A stretch of DNA of 64,000 bases, taken from assembly GCA_014529385.2 (NCBI GenBank), contig CM043954.1, forward strand, positions 100,123,628 through 100,187,627, in the 5' to 3' direction. The notes under the pieces are model-generated. The model made no database searches and was not told the DNA's origin. It worked only from the letters and a program-made list of their open reading frames with translations. Made by a program: the position numbers and the translations under genes. Below are positions 22,560 to 32,338 of the stretch, piece by piece (the stretch's first letter is position 1; every line of letters starts with the position of its first letter). This DNA is from Adiantum capillus-veneris. Its lineage: Eukaryota; Streptophyta; Polypodiopsida; Polypodiales; Pteridaceae.

Positions 22560-24390
22560 TGGTCTTGTGGTAGTCAACAAAGAGCATAGATGGTATCCCT
22601 ATAGAGTCATATTTTTCTCCCCATGAGTAAGTGACCCCATTGATTCCCATAGAAGACCATATTAGGTAAAGTGGGAAAACCCCAATTCTGAGATTGGACA
22701 ACTTTCAATATAGCATGTACAAGGTGTTGACGTTTTGTGCTAGACAAAACATTTGAAAGAAACATTGGCCAAGAAAAATTATCATTTTGGGTGGTTGCAC
22801 CATCAAGAGACTAGTACATTGATTCCATTTTCATTGTTTATACTCTATTGTCCTACCTACAGCTTATCTTAACATGGAGACATTGGTTTGAAGGCCCACA
22901 ACTTGTTGAAGCTAGGGTTAAGTGGAGTACCTGAATTTTTAGTTTAAGGTCTACCACTTGTCCAAGATAGCACCCATTGAGAAATAAACCCACTTGTGCA
23001 TGACATCAAAGCAACACACACCTCTAATCTAGAAATCCTTCACTTAAGGTACGAGTCATTTATAAAATGTGTAGCATATGTCAATTGCAACATAGGAGGG
23101 CTAGTTTCAAGGTGCATTTGACTAGGATAGGCTAGCTATGGAGGAATGCAAAGTCCACTTCTTATCTAAGCTACAATTAGTGAAAGGGTAAGCAAACGTA
23201 TTTGCATAAAAATTTCTCTAAGTACTTCTCCATTACAACATAGAAGGTTTAATTTGAAGTTCAAGAAATTAGGCTAAAAACATATATAATGAAATAAATA
23301 ATACCCATAAGAAAACATTAAATATGTTATTTTATACCAAATTGGAGAAGTTAACGTCCAGAAGCATCCAATTATGTGTAGACCCTAATAAAGATATGCA
23401 TGCATACATTGACATCTCAATACATGCAGTTAGACTTCATGGTTTTCCTCTCAGCATATTTTAGTTCCAAAACTCTCTTACATGGAGGATGTAAAATTAA
23501 CCATTCTTGATTCAAACATTTCTCCACAAACAACGTCTCTCACACGATTCAAAGTCCATGATTTTTGTTCTCCAAATGCAAACAATTAGACTTTATATTT
23601 TTCCTTTCAAAGCCTTGTAGGTTCTAAAACTCTTTTATATGAAGGACACAAAAATAAATGTTTTAGGCAAACATGCCTTCCAAGAACAATATATTTCTTG
23701 CACATCCATGAATTCTCCATTGCATACTTGTAAGGTTTATTTTGATATCAAACATAAGTTTCTCCTAGTTACAAATGGATACAACCTTGAGATGGAATGA
23801 TATAGAATTGCTAAAGAACAAAAATAATTTTGTTTAAATATATCATGATGAAACACAACCATAATATAGTAGAATGAGTCCCCAAAAACAAGGTGCAATC
23901 TAGAACTACATTGAAATTTCCTTAGACTTGAATACACTCTAGTAATATAGTAAAGTCCCCTTAGACTAGGGTACATTTCATCGACACATTTTTGTTTTAA
24001 AGCAGGATGCTTTGTCATTACATTGGATTCTCCTTGTGATTGGATACGCTCTAGTATTACATGGAAGTCTTCTTAGAGTAGAGTGCACTCCATTACAAGT
24101 CCCTTAGAATAGAGCACGATCCATCACATAGGATTCTCCTTATAATAGCATGCACTAGAGTAATACATGGAAGTCCCCTTAGATAAGGGTGCACTCCATT
24201 TTTCTTGATAATAGGATACCCTGTAGAATACATGCAAGTCCCCTTAGAGTAGGGTGCACTCCATGCAAGTGTTCATCAAATTGACACAGTTTTGTTTTAA
24301 AATAAACTTTGAATTATATAGTAATACAAATACACATCATACTAAAAGGACATCATCTGGCCATAAAAAGGATCATTTTCAACTTATTTA
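22560..24390. other. Non-coding stretch with degenerate minisatellite
   Basis: No gene was recognised. At 23915-24300 the block AAGTCCCCTTAGA-TAGGGTGCACTCCAT recurs in degenerate form (about 23953, 24065, 24097, 24171, 24236). A longer segment with GACACA-TTTTGTTTTAAA appears near 23982 and 24281. One copy of the AAGGTCTACCACTTGTCCAA motif lies at 22946-22966. Confidence 0.6.
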
Positions 24391-24396
24391 ATGCTA

Positions 24397-25139
24397 TCAC
24401 CTTGACACGTACACATGGAGGACATGATTTGTCTCAGGATCACTATACTGATTTACAATTGTGTTACGGGTATAATCTCTCTTGTCTCTTGCATACAACC
24501 ATCCAAGTAACCATGGAATAATTGTTTCTTGCAAGAATCTTTGAAGCTGCTCAGGTGTTTTCCTCCACATCTTTGAAAATATAAGATTATTTCCTGGCAT
24601 ATTCCACATCATCCTATATGGACTATCATAAAAAATCAAGGTATTTTATGCATCCAAGTCCTCAAACATCTTCCAAATATCGCTCAAGTTTTTATGATAA
24701 ACCCTTCTAAATCCTAACATGATGTTTGGATTTTGACAACACTTGTTACTCATAAAGATCTTGAACTTGCTATAATGATTTGGGAAAAAATTTTGTGTGA
24801 TGTGTTGCACTCTTGTTAGGTTATAGCAACTCCATATCCACAAATCAAAGTATTCACCACAGAAATCCAAAAACATTTCTGCGTCTAGGCGCACCGCATG
24901 ATAAACTTCATCTTTGTCCTCCACAAGATGATGTGTTGAGCCCAAGATGGCATATAATCTCCATGTTTTGTTTCAATTGTCTTCAAAAGCAGTCCTTCAA
25001 GGTCCAAAACAAGCACTCTTTTGATATTCTTGATGGCAAGTGGCAAGTGACAAGGAGGTGATTGATATATACGACAAGGCCTTGTATGAGGTTTGTTTGG
25101 TGCTTCAAAAACTTCCTTCAAATCATGCCTACAGATAGT
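24397..25139 (-). pseudogene. FCP1/NIF-like HAD phosphatase remnant, unit 1
   Basis: The minus strand gives IKRVLVLDLEGLLLKT (the DxD-loop strand; plants often have DLNG here), then in another frame VRLDAEMFLDFCGEYFDLWIWS, PNIMLGFRRVYHKNLSDIWKMFEDLDA, and after a TAA at 24646-24648 FYDSPYRMMWNMPGNNLIF. This order matches the NLI-interacting-factor/FCP1-like HAD family, which dephosphorylates proteins such as the RNA polymerase II tail. A frame change near 24940 and the in-frame stop break it. The second Asp of the catalytic DxD is not visible (DLE). A splice acceptor CTGTAG lies just upstream of 25139. The family call is good, but the copy looks dead. Confidence 0.75.
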
Positions 25140-25921
25140 TGACCCACTTTCTTGTAGTGATGACTTTGCAATTGAAAAACAATAAATTTATTATGTTTCA
25201 AAGAATACAAACAGTTTATACATTTTCTACACTATGGTATTATTAGATGCCAAAGTCCATCTTCAACTTCCTCATTGCTATAAAAAAATCCCAATTGAAA
25301 ACCTTACAAAGCTTCACCATTTCTCCAAGCTATTTCTCTTTGAAGCATGGAGAAAAGTAAGGTTTACCACCTGGCTAGGCTAGGATCCACTATGAATGGG
25401 AAAAGAGTAAGATCTACCACAGGTCCAAACTAAGCTTGATTATGAGGGGTCTCTTGTTTCAAGGTCTACCACTTGTCCAAGATACACTTCATACAATATA
25501 GTGGTGGATAGCTAGACTCAATTGGGAATGGGAGAAAAGGTGCAAGGTCCACCACCTGTCCAACCTTTTAGGCTCTTTGTTAATGTTTTCCTTCTCACTT
25601 CATGGAGGACTTGTGATATGTTTCCCATGAGGGGCTTTACCAAAAGGTCCACCACCTGTCCAAGCTTGCTCCATGGAATATCTAGAAATATTTTTTTTGA
25701 GACCTGCAAGAAGAAACAAAAAGAAAAATTTGATACCATGCACATGTATATTCAAGTATGTGAAACAAGGTTCAAGTCATAAGAGGTACCTTAGGGGTGT
25801 AGCCTTAGAATATTTTTCTTAGCTTTGACCTTGTTTATATAAGCCTTTGCAGTGGTTTCCTTCAATGGTCCCTTTGTAGTACATCCCAATTGCCAAGCTA
25901 GATTGATCAACTGTGGTGCCT
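25140..25921. other. Spacer holding the repeated 21-nt motif
   Basis: Between the two phosphatase units the motif AAGGTCYACCACYTGTCCAA occurs at 25359, 25409, 25461, 25544 and 25644 in more or less perfect form, spaced 50-100 bp. ORFs across it are composed of these repeats. It may be intron or intergenic sequence. Confidence 0.65.
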
Positions 25922-26990
25922 TCATGCTTTCAACACTTGTATCTTCCTTTTCCAGTATCTCTTGTATTTTGGCTCATCTGATGTCACTCTTGTCGGTCTT
26001 GTCACTTGCTTGATTCTGTTTTCCTTCAAGGATAGCTTCACCTTTGCAGGAGTTATCCTTCTTGTAAAGAACACCTTGGCTGACCAAGCATCATTTTTTT
26101 GCTTCCAATTATCTTTGATTTCTTTATATCCACTTTCATTTGTCAATGCTGGCTGTCCGTAACGATTAGAGGTAATGAAATTCCGCACATCCCTTGTCTC
26201 ATCCAGCTCAAACAAGTAGGGAAGCAACTCCTCCAAGAGCATATTGTCAACCAATTTTTCACCATCAAATTGGGATGGAAAAATACAATTGTTTTCTGGG
26301 GAAATGCATCCCTTGTAAGGAGAGTCATCAATAAGCATTGTTCTTTGTGGGTCACATTGATACCCCCATGGCAATTTTAGCTAGAGGCTTGAAAATTGCC
26401 TCAAAGATTGGATTGTCAGGTCTAAATAATTTATTGCTTTCACAAGTGTAGCAACCTTCTTGATTCCAAATTGCAAACAACGGCAATGTACCCTTTGCTG
26501 AGATCTCTAGTGCTTTAAGAATTTGAAGCACATTCTTCCTAGTAGCCGTCGTCGACCAAATTGCATCATTAAACCTCTGTAATATAGTCTTCAAGAATTG
26601 GATGCAACCTGGCCTAAGTATAATATATCTTTTTGGATCTAGTTGTACTGGCTGGTGGTGTAAGGATGGCTGAGGGGAACGTTCCAATAGCAGACCATTT
26701 AATTCCAAAATAATTGAGTATGGATTTCTCAACATCTGCACTAGATGAAGTCGCAACAAATGGAAATGGCTCTTGATCAGACGTTTTAGTCTCTTTTGAA
26801 GTAGACTGTATTGTTGGAGTGGGCATTTCTTTACTCTCATTGTTGCAAGCTTTCTCAAGGTGTACATCACCAGACTTTGGTATAGACGTATCATCCACCT
26901 TGGGCATGTCAAAAATAATAGAATCAAGGGTTTCAACAATTGCGGACTCAACATAGGGGCCTTATCTATCCCAATTTGCAAATCTAAAAA
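25922..26990 (-). pseudogene. FCP1/NIF-like HAD phosphatase remnant, unit 2
   Basis: A Ser/Thr/Glu-rich N-terminal part (26907-26640) leads by a frame change to KRYIILRPGCIQFLKTILQRFNDAIWSTTATRKNV in two frames' junction, then a C-rich linker GCYTCES and IFKPLAKI. Another frame change near 26370 leads to DPQRTMLIDDSPYKG and a long basic C-terminus to a stop at 25922. RPGC, IWST and LIDDSPYK are hallmarks of NIF/FCP1-like HAD phosphatases. The DxD nucleophile strand is not found, so the core is incomplete or lies in a lost exon. A possible acceptor (TTTTTAG) lies at about 26985. Together with unit 1 it forms a tandem pair or a two-domain gene. Confidence 0.72.
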
Positions 26991-27908
26991 TTAACATTGG
27001 TTTCTTAGAAATCATTAGAATTTAAATCACCAATTTTAAACATGTGGAAGTCAAACTTAGGAGTTTATTTAAGGTAAAATCAATATTATAACCCTTGCAA
27101 CTATTGGTACACAAGGCAACACTAGTATATACTACAATCTTTTGTGGCAAACTTGTACACCCTACACTTTAATAAAAATTAGTACTTAAGTGAATACTGA
27201 AGGCCACATAAAGTTAACAACAACCATGATTTACTTGATTGAGATTTGATCCATTAAAAGTCATATTAGTACATGTAATTAAGACTTATATCCATATAAA
27301 TACTTGAAAACATCAAATAAAGTCATAGTCAACAAACTATGTGTCTCCTCATTCAAGTCGACCAATAGTCTCAACACATGCATAGCCATAACCTCTTGAT
27401 TTAATGTCTAAAGTTAAGCCTTTATCCAAAGGTGTTAATTTTGGATGTTTTGGACACTCGTACAATGAGAGGTATTTTTGTAATCCAACACGTTTCCCTT
27501 TTCTACAAATTTACAAATCTATGCCTAGTTAATGTCTCTCTTCTTCTATATTCAATTCTTCTCTCAATAGGGACCGTAATAGAAGCAAGGTCTACCACTT
27601 GTCCAAGTCAATGCAAGGAAATGGCTATTATTTTAAGTCTATCACAATTAGACTCCACAGAAGGTTCACCACCACATTTGTTTGAATTAGCCTCCATGGA
27701 AGGTCCACCACTTGTCCAAGCTATATGGGGTTGTCTTCTTCTCCTTCTTCTTCTCGCGGAGAAATCTCTTCTTTGATGGGCACACGGTTAGCTAATTATA
27801 AAGTACGTTGTTGATCTTGAAGGCCGGCCCACTTTTCTATATCAACATGGGTCTTAGCAAATTTGAGAAGCCTGGTTGCTAAGGTTCCTTGCTCTTACAC
27901 GCTCTCAA
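26991..27908. other. Spacer with further copies of the 21-nt motif
   Basis: No gene is seen. Good copies of AAGGTCYACCACTTGTCCAAG start at 27587 and 27700, with a partial copy at 27660. Confidence 0.55.
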
Positions 27909-28870
27909 CTAAGCAGATGACGTATTTTTTTGTTGTAATCCTTCTTGTGCATCCAGAGAGCCATCACTAAAGAGATCTACAAGCTTGCGATCTTTAAAAC
28001 AGAATGTATGAATGTAGTGCTTGACAAAAACTCTTTTTTTGGCTTCAAAATATTGCAAATCTGACATGCCTTCATTTTCTACTTGAAGCAAAGAACAATC
28101 AATTGGCAAGGGATGTTGTTCTGATCTCCTTCTTAGGTCTTCAAATGCATTACCTTGTCCCATGAAGGCAATAACCACAAGGAATTGAATTGATCCTTTG
28201 CAAGGTTCTAATGGAAAGTGATGCAAGGCACCACAACAATGGTAGCTCACATTATCTCCCATACTCTAGAATGCACATTGCAATTTTGTGAGTTCTAAAA
28301 AAATCTATAAATGCAAGAAATAAAAATCCAGGATCAATTGAGCCTCCAAAAATAGCCAACATCCCATCCAAAGCATATCTAATTATCTCCTCACTCCACT
28401 GCAAGTTGTCCCCATAGTGTTTTGTCAAGTCTAAAATGCATAAGCCAATAGGAATTTGATTGTTGAAGTGGCGCTTCAAGTAGAGATTTCCTTCCATCTG
28501 TAGGTTCACTACATAGATGGACCATGGCAAATCAAGAGACTCAATTTTCTCCTTGTGAAGGTGAATTGCCCATTGCATGTATTTTATAGCTTCATCCAAA
28601 AAATCCATTTTCTTTGTTCCACGCTTCAAGCTATTTTTGAGCCATTGCTCACATAGCATTAGAATGGTTTTATAAAATGCATCATTGATTTTATACATGC
28701 TGACTATTTTCTCCCAATCTTTACACGGTGATGACTCATTCAAAGCATTGAAGACTTCAAGAAGTGCGTCTTGAATGAGTTTGTCTTGTTTGAGTTGCTT
28801 GATTTGATCATACACATTAGTTACATCACCATCTTTTGCACTCTTTGACAATAAAATCTTCTCATCTTAA
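27909..28870 (-). pseudogene. Unknown protein region upstream of the phosphatase units
   Basis: Two overlapping minus-strand frames (28870-28252 and 28262-27909) together encode about 310 residues of well-formed helical protein: LKQDKLIQDALLEVFNAL, CEQWLKNSLKRGTKK, then GALHHFPLEPCKGSIQF and FVKHYIHTFCFKDRKLVDLF. The overlap suggests a one-base frameshift near 28255. I do not recognise the family. It is on the same strand as, and 0.9 kb upstream of, phosphatase unit 2, so it could be an earlier exon of the same gene. An AAG-type acceptor precedes it near 28870. Confidence 0.5.
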
Positions 28871-29151
28871 ATTTCTTCTTGAATGATCTATACAGCTGAT
28901 TCCTCAAGACCACAAAGAAATCTGAATACCGTTCTTGGGGGTTTCTTGTTCTCCTCCTCAAGCCTTTTAATAATTTTTAGCTAACAATCGTAAACTTGAT
29001 CGGATGTGTGCCTGCTTAGCAATCCAACTTGCTCCTACACTCATTCTTGCCAATTGGAGAAAAGTTTAGAAATAAATATAACACCAATGAGAAGATTGAA
29101 CTCTAATGTTCAATTAAAGACAACAAGAAAGAAGAATAAAGACACTTACAT

Positions 29152-29463
29152 CCCATCCAACATGAGATATATGTCCCTCTGCAACTCCAGTTGCTGCCCT
29201 TGATGGTCGTCCTGAATAGATCCATTGACTTTGCAAATCCTGCAATATTTGACTGTAAGGTTGCTTGACATACAATCCTTTAGCCTCATCATTTGCAATG
29301 GCAGATATAGCAGTTGCAACCATTGGAGGAGCATTTACAACAATACCAGCCTTTCAAAATTTATACATGTCAATCAATCTTTGAAATATCTCATTGTTTT
29401 TTTGTTCATTGTGAAGCAAAACTTTTGCAGCATAAATTGAATGTTGGCCATCAGAGCACAAGG
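29152..29463 (-). pseudogene. Unknown exon with clear 5' splice site
   Basis: One frame encodes about 104 residues (DGQHSIYAAKVLLHNEQ ... APPMVATAISAIANDEAKG ... WIYSGRPSRAATGVAEGH) with a single TGA at about 29357. It ends at a strong donor, GAT then GTAAGT, at 29151-29146. The GRPSRAATG run slightly recalls 2-oxoglutarate dehydrogenase E1 C-termini, but nothing else fits, so no function is assigned. Position and strand suggest an upstream exon of the 24.4-28.9 kb region. Confidence 0.45.
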
Positions 29464-29480
29464 TATGCGGACCAATAATG

Positions 29481-29502
29481 TTGTGTGTGTGTGTGTGTGT
29501 GT

Positions 29503-29562
<60 letters not shown>
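29481..29562. repeat. (GT)n(GA)n microsatellite
   Basis: About 11 GT units then about 28 GA units. Confidence 0.97.
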
Positions 29563-29567
<5 letters not shown>

Positions 29568-29841
29568 CAGATCTGGCTTCAAGTAGACAGCATGGCGATA
29601 GCTTCAAACCTTACTCCATTACACAATGGTGGGCTCATTTTGTTCATCCTCATTGAGGACGAAGACACTTCTTCTTGGGATGTGTAACGAGGGCACATGA
29701 AAGAACAGAGAGCTTGTTTGCTAAGCGTGATCACGAAGTGATCTTTTTTGTTTGCTAAGCGTCTCTTTCAATCAACAAGTTGTTTGCAGACCCAAGTCAT
29801 CACCGTCACAGATCAGGAGATATTCCTCTTATAGACTAGGT

Positions 29842-29937
<96 letters not shown>
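29842..29937. repeat. (CT)n(CA)n microsatellite
   Basis: About 24 CT units followed by 23 CA units, ending 34 bases upstream of the pectinesterase ATG; it could be part of its leader. Confidence 0.97.
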
Positions 29938-29938
<1 letters not shown>

Positions 29939-29970
29939 GCCAGCATAAGCAACCGTATGGGCGCTCTCAC

Positions 29971-30224
29971 ATGCTCTCAATTTTACTTCTTTTTGTTCTC
30001 GCAGCTGCTTTAACCCTTAGTTTTCAGTCCTTTGGACCAGCAAGCATAGGCCTGGTGAGCAATGTTGGAATTTGGTTCGGATCATTGTGCAGCGGCATCG
30101 TATATGTGGTGGATCGTACAGGTCCTCTTGGTAGCTTCACCACAGTGCAGGCAACTATTAATGCAGTTCCCGACAACAATGTGCACCGCATTACACTGTT
30201 CATTTTTGTCGGCATTTGCATGTG
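29971..30224 (+). pseudogene. Pectin methylesterase, orphan first exon
   Basis: From the ATG at 29971 the protein starts with a hydrophobic signal-peptide-like segment (MLSILLLFVLAAALTLSF). It then has YVVDRTGPLGSFTTVQATINAVPDN, the start of the pectinesterase beta-helix (usual form VDxxGxGDFxTIQxAIDAVP), and LFIFVGIC where the family has IYIKxGxY. The frame ends at ATG TGA, where GTGAGT forms a good splice donor at the position of a common first intron. The enzyme demethylates pectin in the cell wall. No later exon with GxGFxA or QDT motifs was found downstream, so this is a fragment. The family call rests on about 40 residues. Confidence 0.65.
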
Positions 30225-30229
30225 AGTTT

Positions 30230-31190
30230 TTCAGGTCTTATGTTGTTAAGGCCTTTTTTTCTCATGGGAAAACCATGAGATTTTGAGCTTCTTGAGCTTG
30301 ATAATGAATGGTGAATGCTAGCATGCACAATAGAAAAATAGACGACTCTTTGTTTTTTGGTTATGGAGATTACTATGCCATTGTGCAATTTACACCGAGT
30401 ATTTGTGATGCAGAGCTAACTCTAGCGAACTCAAAAAAGCACTTTGTTTGTAATATGAATGAGATACATATAACACATCCTTCTTCCGATTCTTTGCAAC
30501 ATATGTGGACTCACCTATATCGTTAGGATTCCATCACGTATAGGCATATGTGGGCAACTTCGCTCTTTGATGTGAAAATAAAAACCAAGAGAACTTTCTA
30601 AGATTACTACGTGCGTCGTTAGTCACATAGACATCACTAAGCATGTTGCACTTCAAACTCAACAGGGATGCTTTTCATCAAGCAGTTGATTGACTGGTTG
30701 TGAGTTGTTTCCCAACAGAGAGAAGGTGAGATTCTTTAGCACAAAGACGTGTATTCATGGCATTGGGAAATTTCGGAGGTCATTTGGAGGGCCTTCTAAG
30801 AAAATGTATTTTTTTCACTCTCTCTCTAGAAAATATGGTGAATAATAGAGGTGGGTCTGTCATGGTAAAAGTTCAAAAAGTGTACTACAAGTAGATTCTT
30901 TACCCTTTTGAACATTCATCCGTAATGATTGAAGGATAATCTTGTTTTCAATTGCATTGAATGAACCTCGTCAACATGGAGGGACAAAGCCGCAGCCGCC
31001 TATTCACTTTTCATTAAACCTGCACCTTTGGCTAATGGCGCACTCCTCAAATGGCACAAATGTTACGCAGAAATGAGCCAAATGTCACCTTCACATGGAT
31101 TTGGACAACGAGTACCAACCATTGATTAAGCGTAGTAAAGCAAACACACATATACCTCCCGCATCCATAGACACGCTCAGAGCTTAGGGA
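30230..31190. other. Non-coding stretch after the pectinesterase exon
   Basis: Mixed sequence with short open frames only. I found no second pectinesterase exon and no repeat. Confidence 0.4.
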
Positions 31191-32160
31191 GCTAAACACA
31201 TAGATATCTGGACGAGAGGATCTCTCTATCCTAAGAATCCAATGACTAATATGTCTCCACCATTTGTCAATCCTACAAGCTTATTGACCTTTGTTGGTGA
31301 TGGAGAAAAGGGCCTTCTGGGTTATTGTAAATCTCTTACAAGGGAAGCTGAAACTTATAAGGGCATTCTCCAAGCTCAATAATGTGAGATTGTTCGTCTT
31401 TCACATTTGCATTCTACAGATCAGGTTACCATTTTGCAACACAAAACAGTGGTACAAGAACTGAAAGGAAAGGTACGAAGTTGTCAAATGAAGGACACCA
31501 TCTTGGGTGGTCGTATCCAAAAGAAGAAATTGCGCAATCTTGAAACATTGCAGGTTGCATCTGGAGGTCTCAAGAAAAGAATCCGAGCATTAAGGTGATG
31601 CTTCTTGGTTGACTAAATAGTCTTAGTTAAGTAACTTTTTGTTTTTTTCTAGTTATGCATTGTTTTCATGTGCCTAAATACTGTTAGAGTTAAGTAAATT
31701 TTTTGTTATTTACTTATGCATTGTCTTCATGTAGAGATTCAATCTATCCTGACAAGAAAAACATTGACCCCAAAGACAATATAGGAAAGAGATTGAAGCC
31801 ACTTATAAGTAGAAGCCTTGCAGCAGATATAGTACATGAAAAGAAGTTTAAGGTCCCCCTCTCAAAGTGTCCCAATGATGATCCTTTGTATTTTAGTGTT
31901 CAATCAGAATCTAACATATGGTGTCTTGGTGCTTTTGAGGTAAGCAAGATTCTCATCTAAGCTCAAATGTTCACATCTACTTAAGTCTCATTTATTTTGT
32001 GTTGCTAGTAAAGAAAGAAGATCATGAGATTCTATATTGGCTGTTCCATGAAACTAATGTTCCGGAGGTGATTGATCGACATACTAACTAGGGAGAGGTA
32101 CTACATCTAGATGGAAGGGGAGACTTTCAAGTTCAGTGGCATCTTGCAGGTGTTGTGCAC
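31190..32160 (+). pseudogene. Unknown spliced gene family, copy 1 (internally deleted)
   Basis: Exon 1 (to 31594) encodes DIWTRGSLYPKNP ... SPPFVNPTSLLTF ... DGEKGLLGY ... SGGLKKRIRALR, with one stop near 31381, and ends at a GT donor. Exon 2 (about 31735-31939) encodes KPLISRSLAADIVHEKKFK ... DPLYFSVQSESN ... LGAFE and ends at GTAAGC. Exon 3 (32009-32158) encodes EDHEILYWLFHETNVPEVI ... GDFQVQWHLAG with a stop. Every block has a counterpart in 52818-54690, at the same exon borders. Exon 3 has lost one G at its acceptor. Compared with copy 2, a long middle part is missing. The first intron (31595-31734) holds a 63-bp internal duplication. I do not recognise the family. Confidence 0.7.
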
Positions 32161-32338
32161 AATAAAGAAAAAGAGAGTCGTATAAGACAAAAACTTTGCT
32201 CATTTTTAACATTTGTACATTTGCTTACTCTTGGGAAGCATTGTAAGCATTGACAAGGTTTAGGTTATCCTTTATTTGTATGCCTTGCATCCATCTAGCA
32301 TCTTCAAAAGGATAATTCTTAAATTTAATAAGATATCA

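Noticed and set aside
29152-29463. 2-oxoglutarate dehydrogenase E1 exon
   Set aside because: Only a GRPSRAATG-like run matches; the rest of the frame does not resemble the family.
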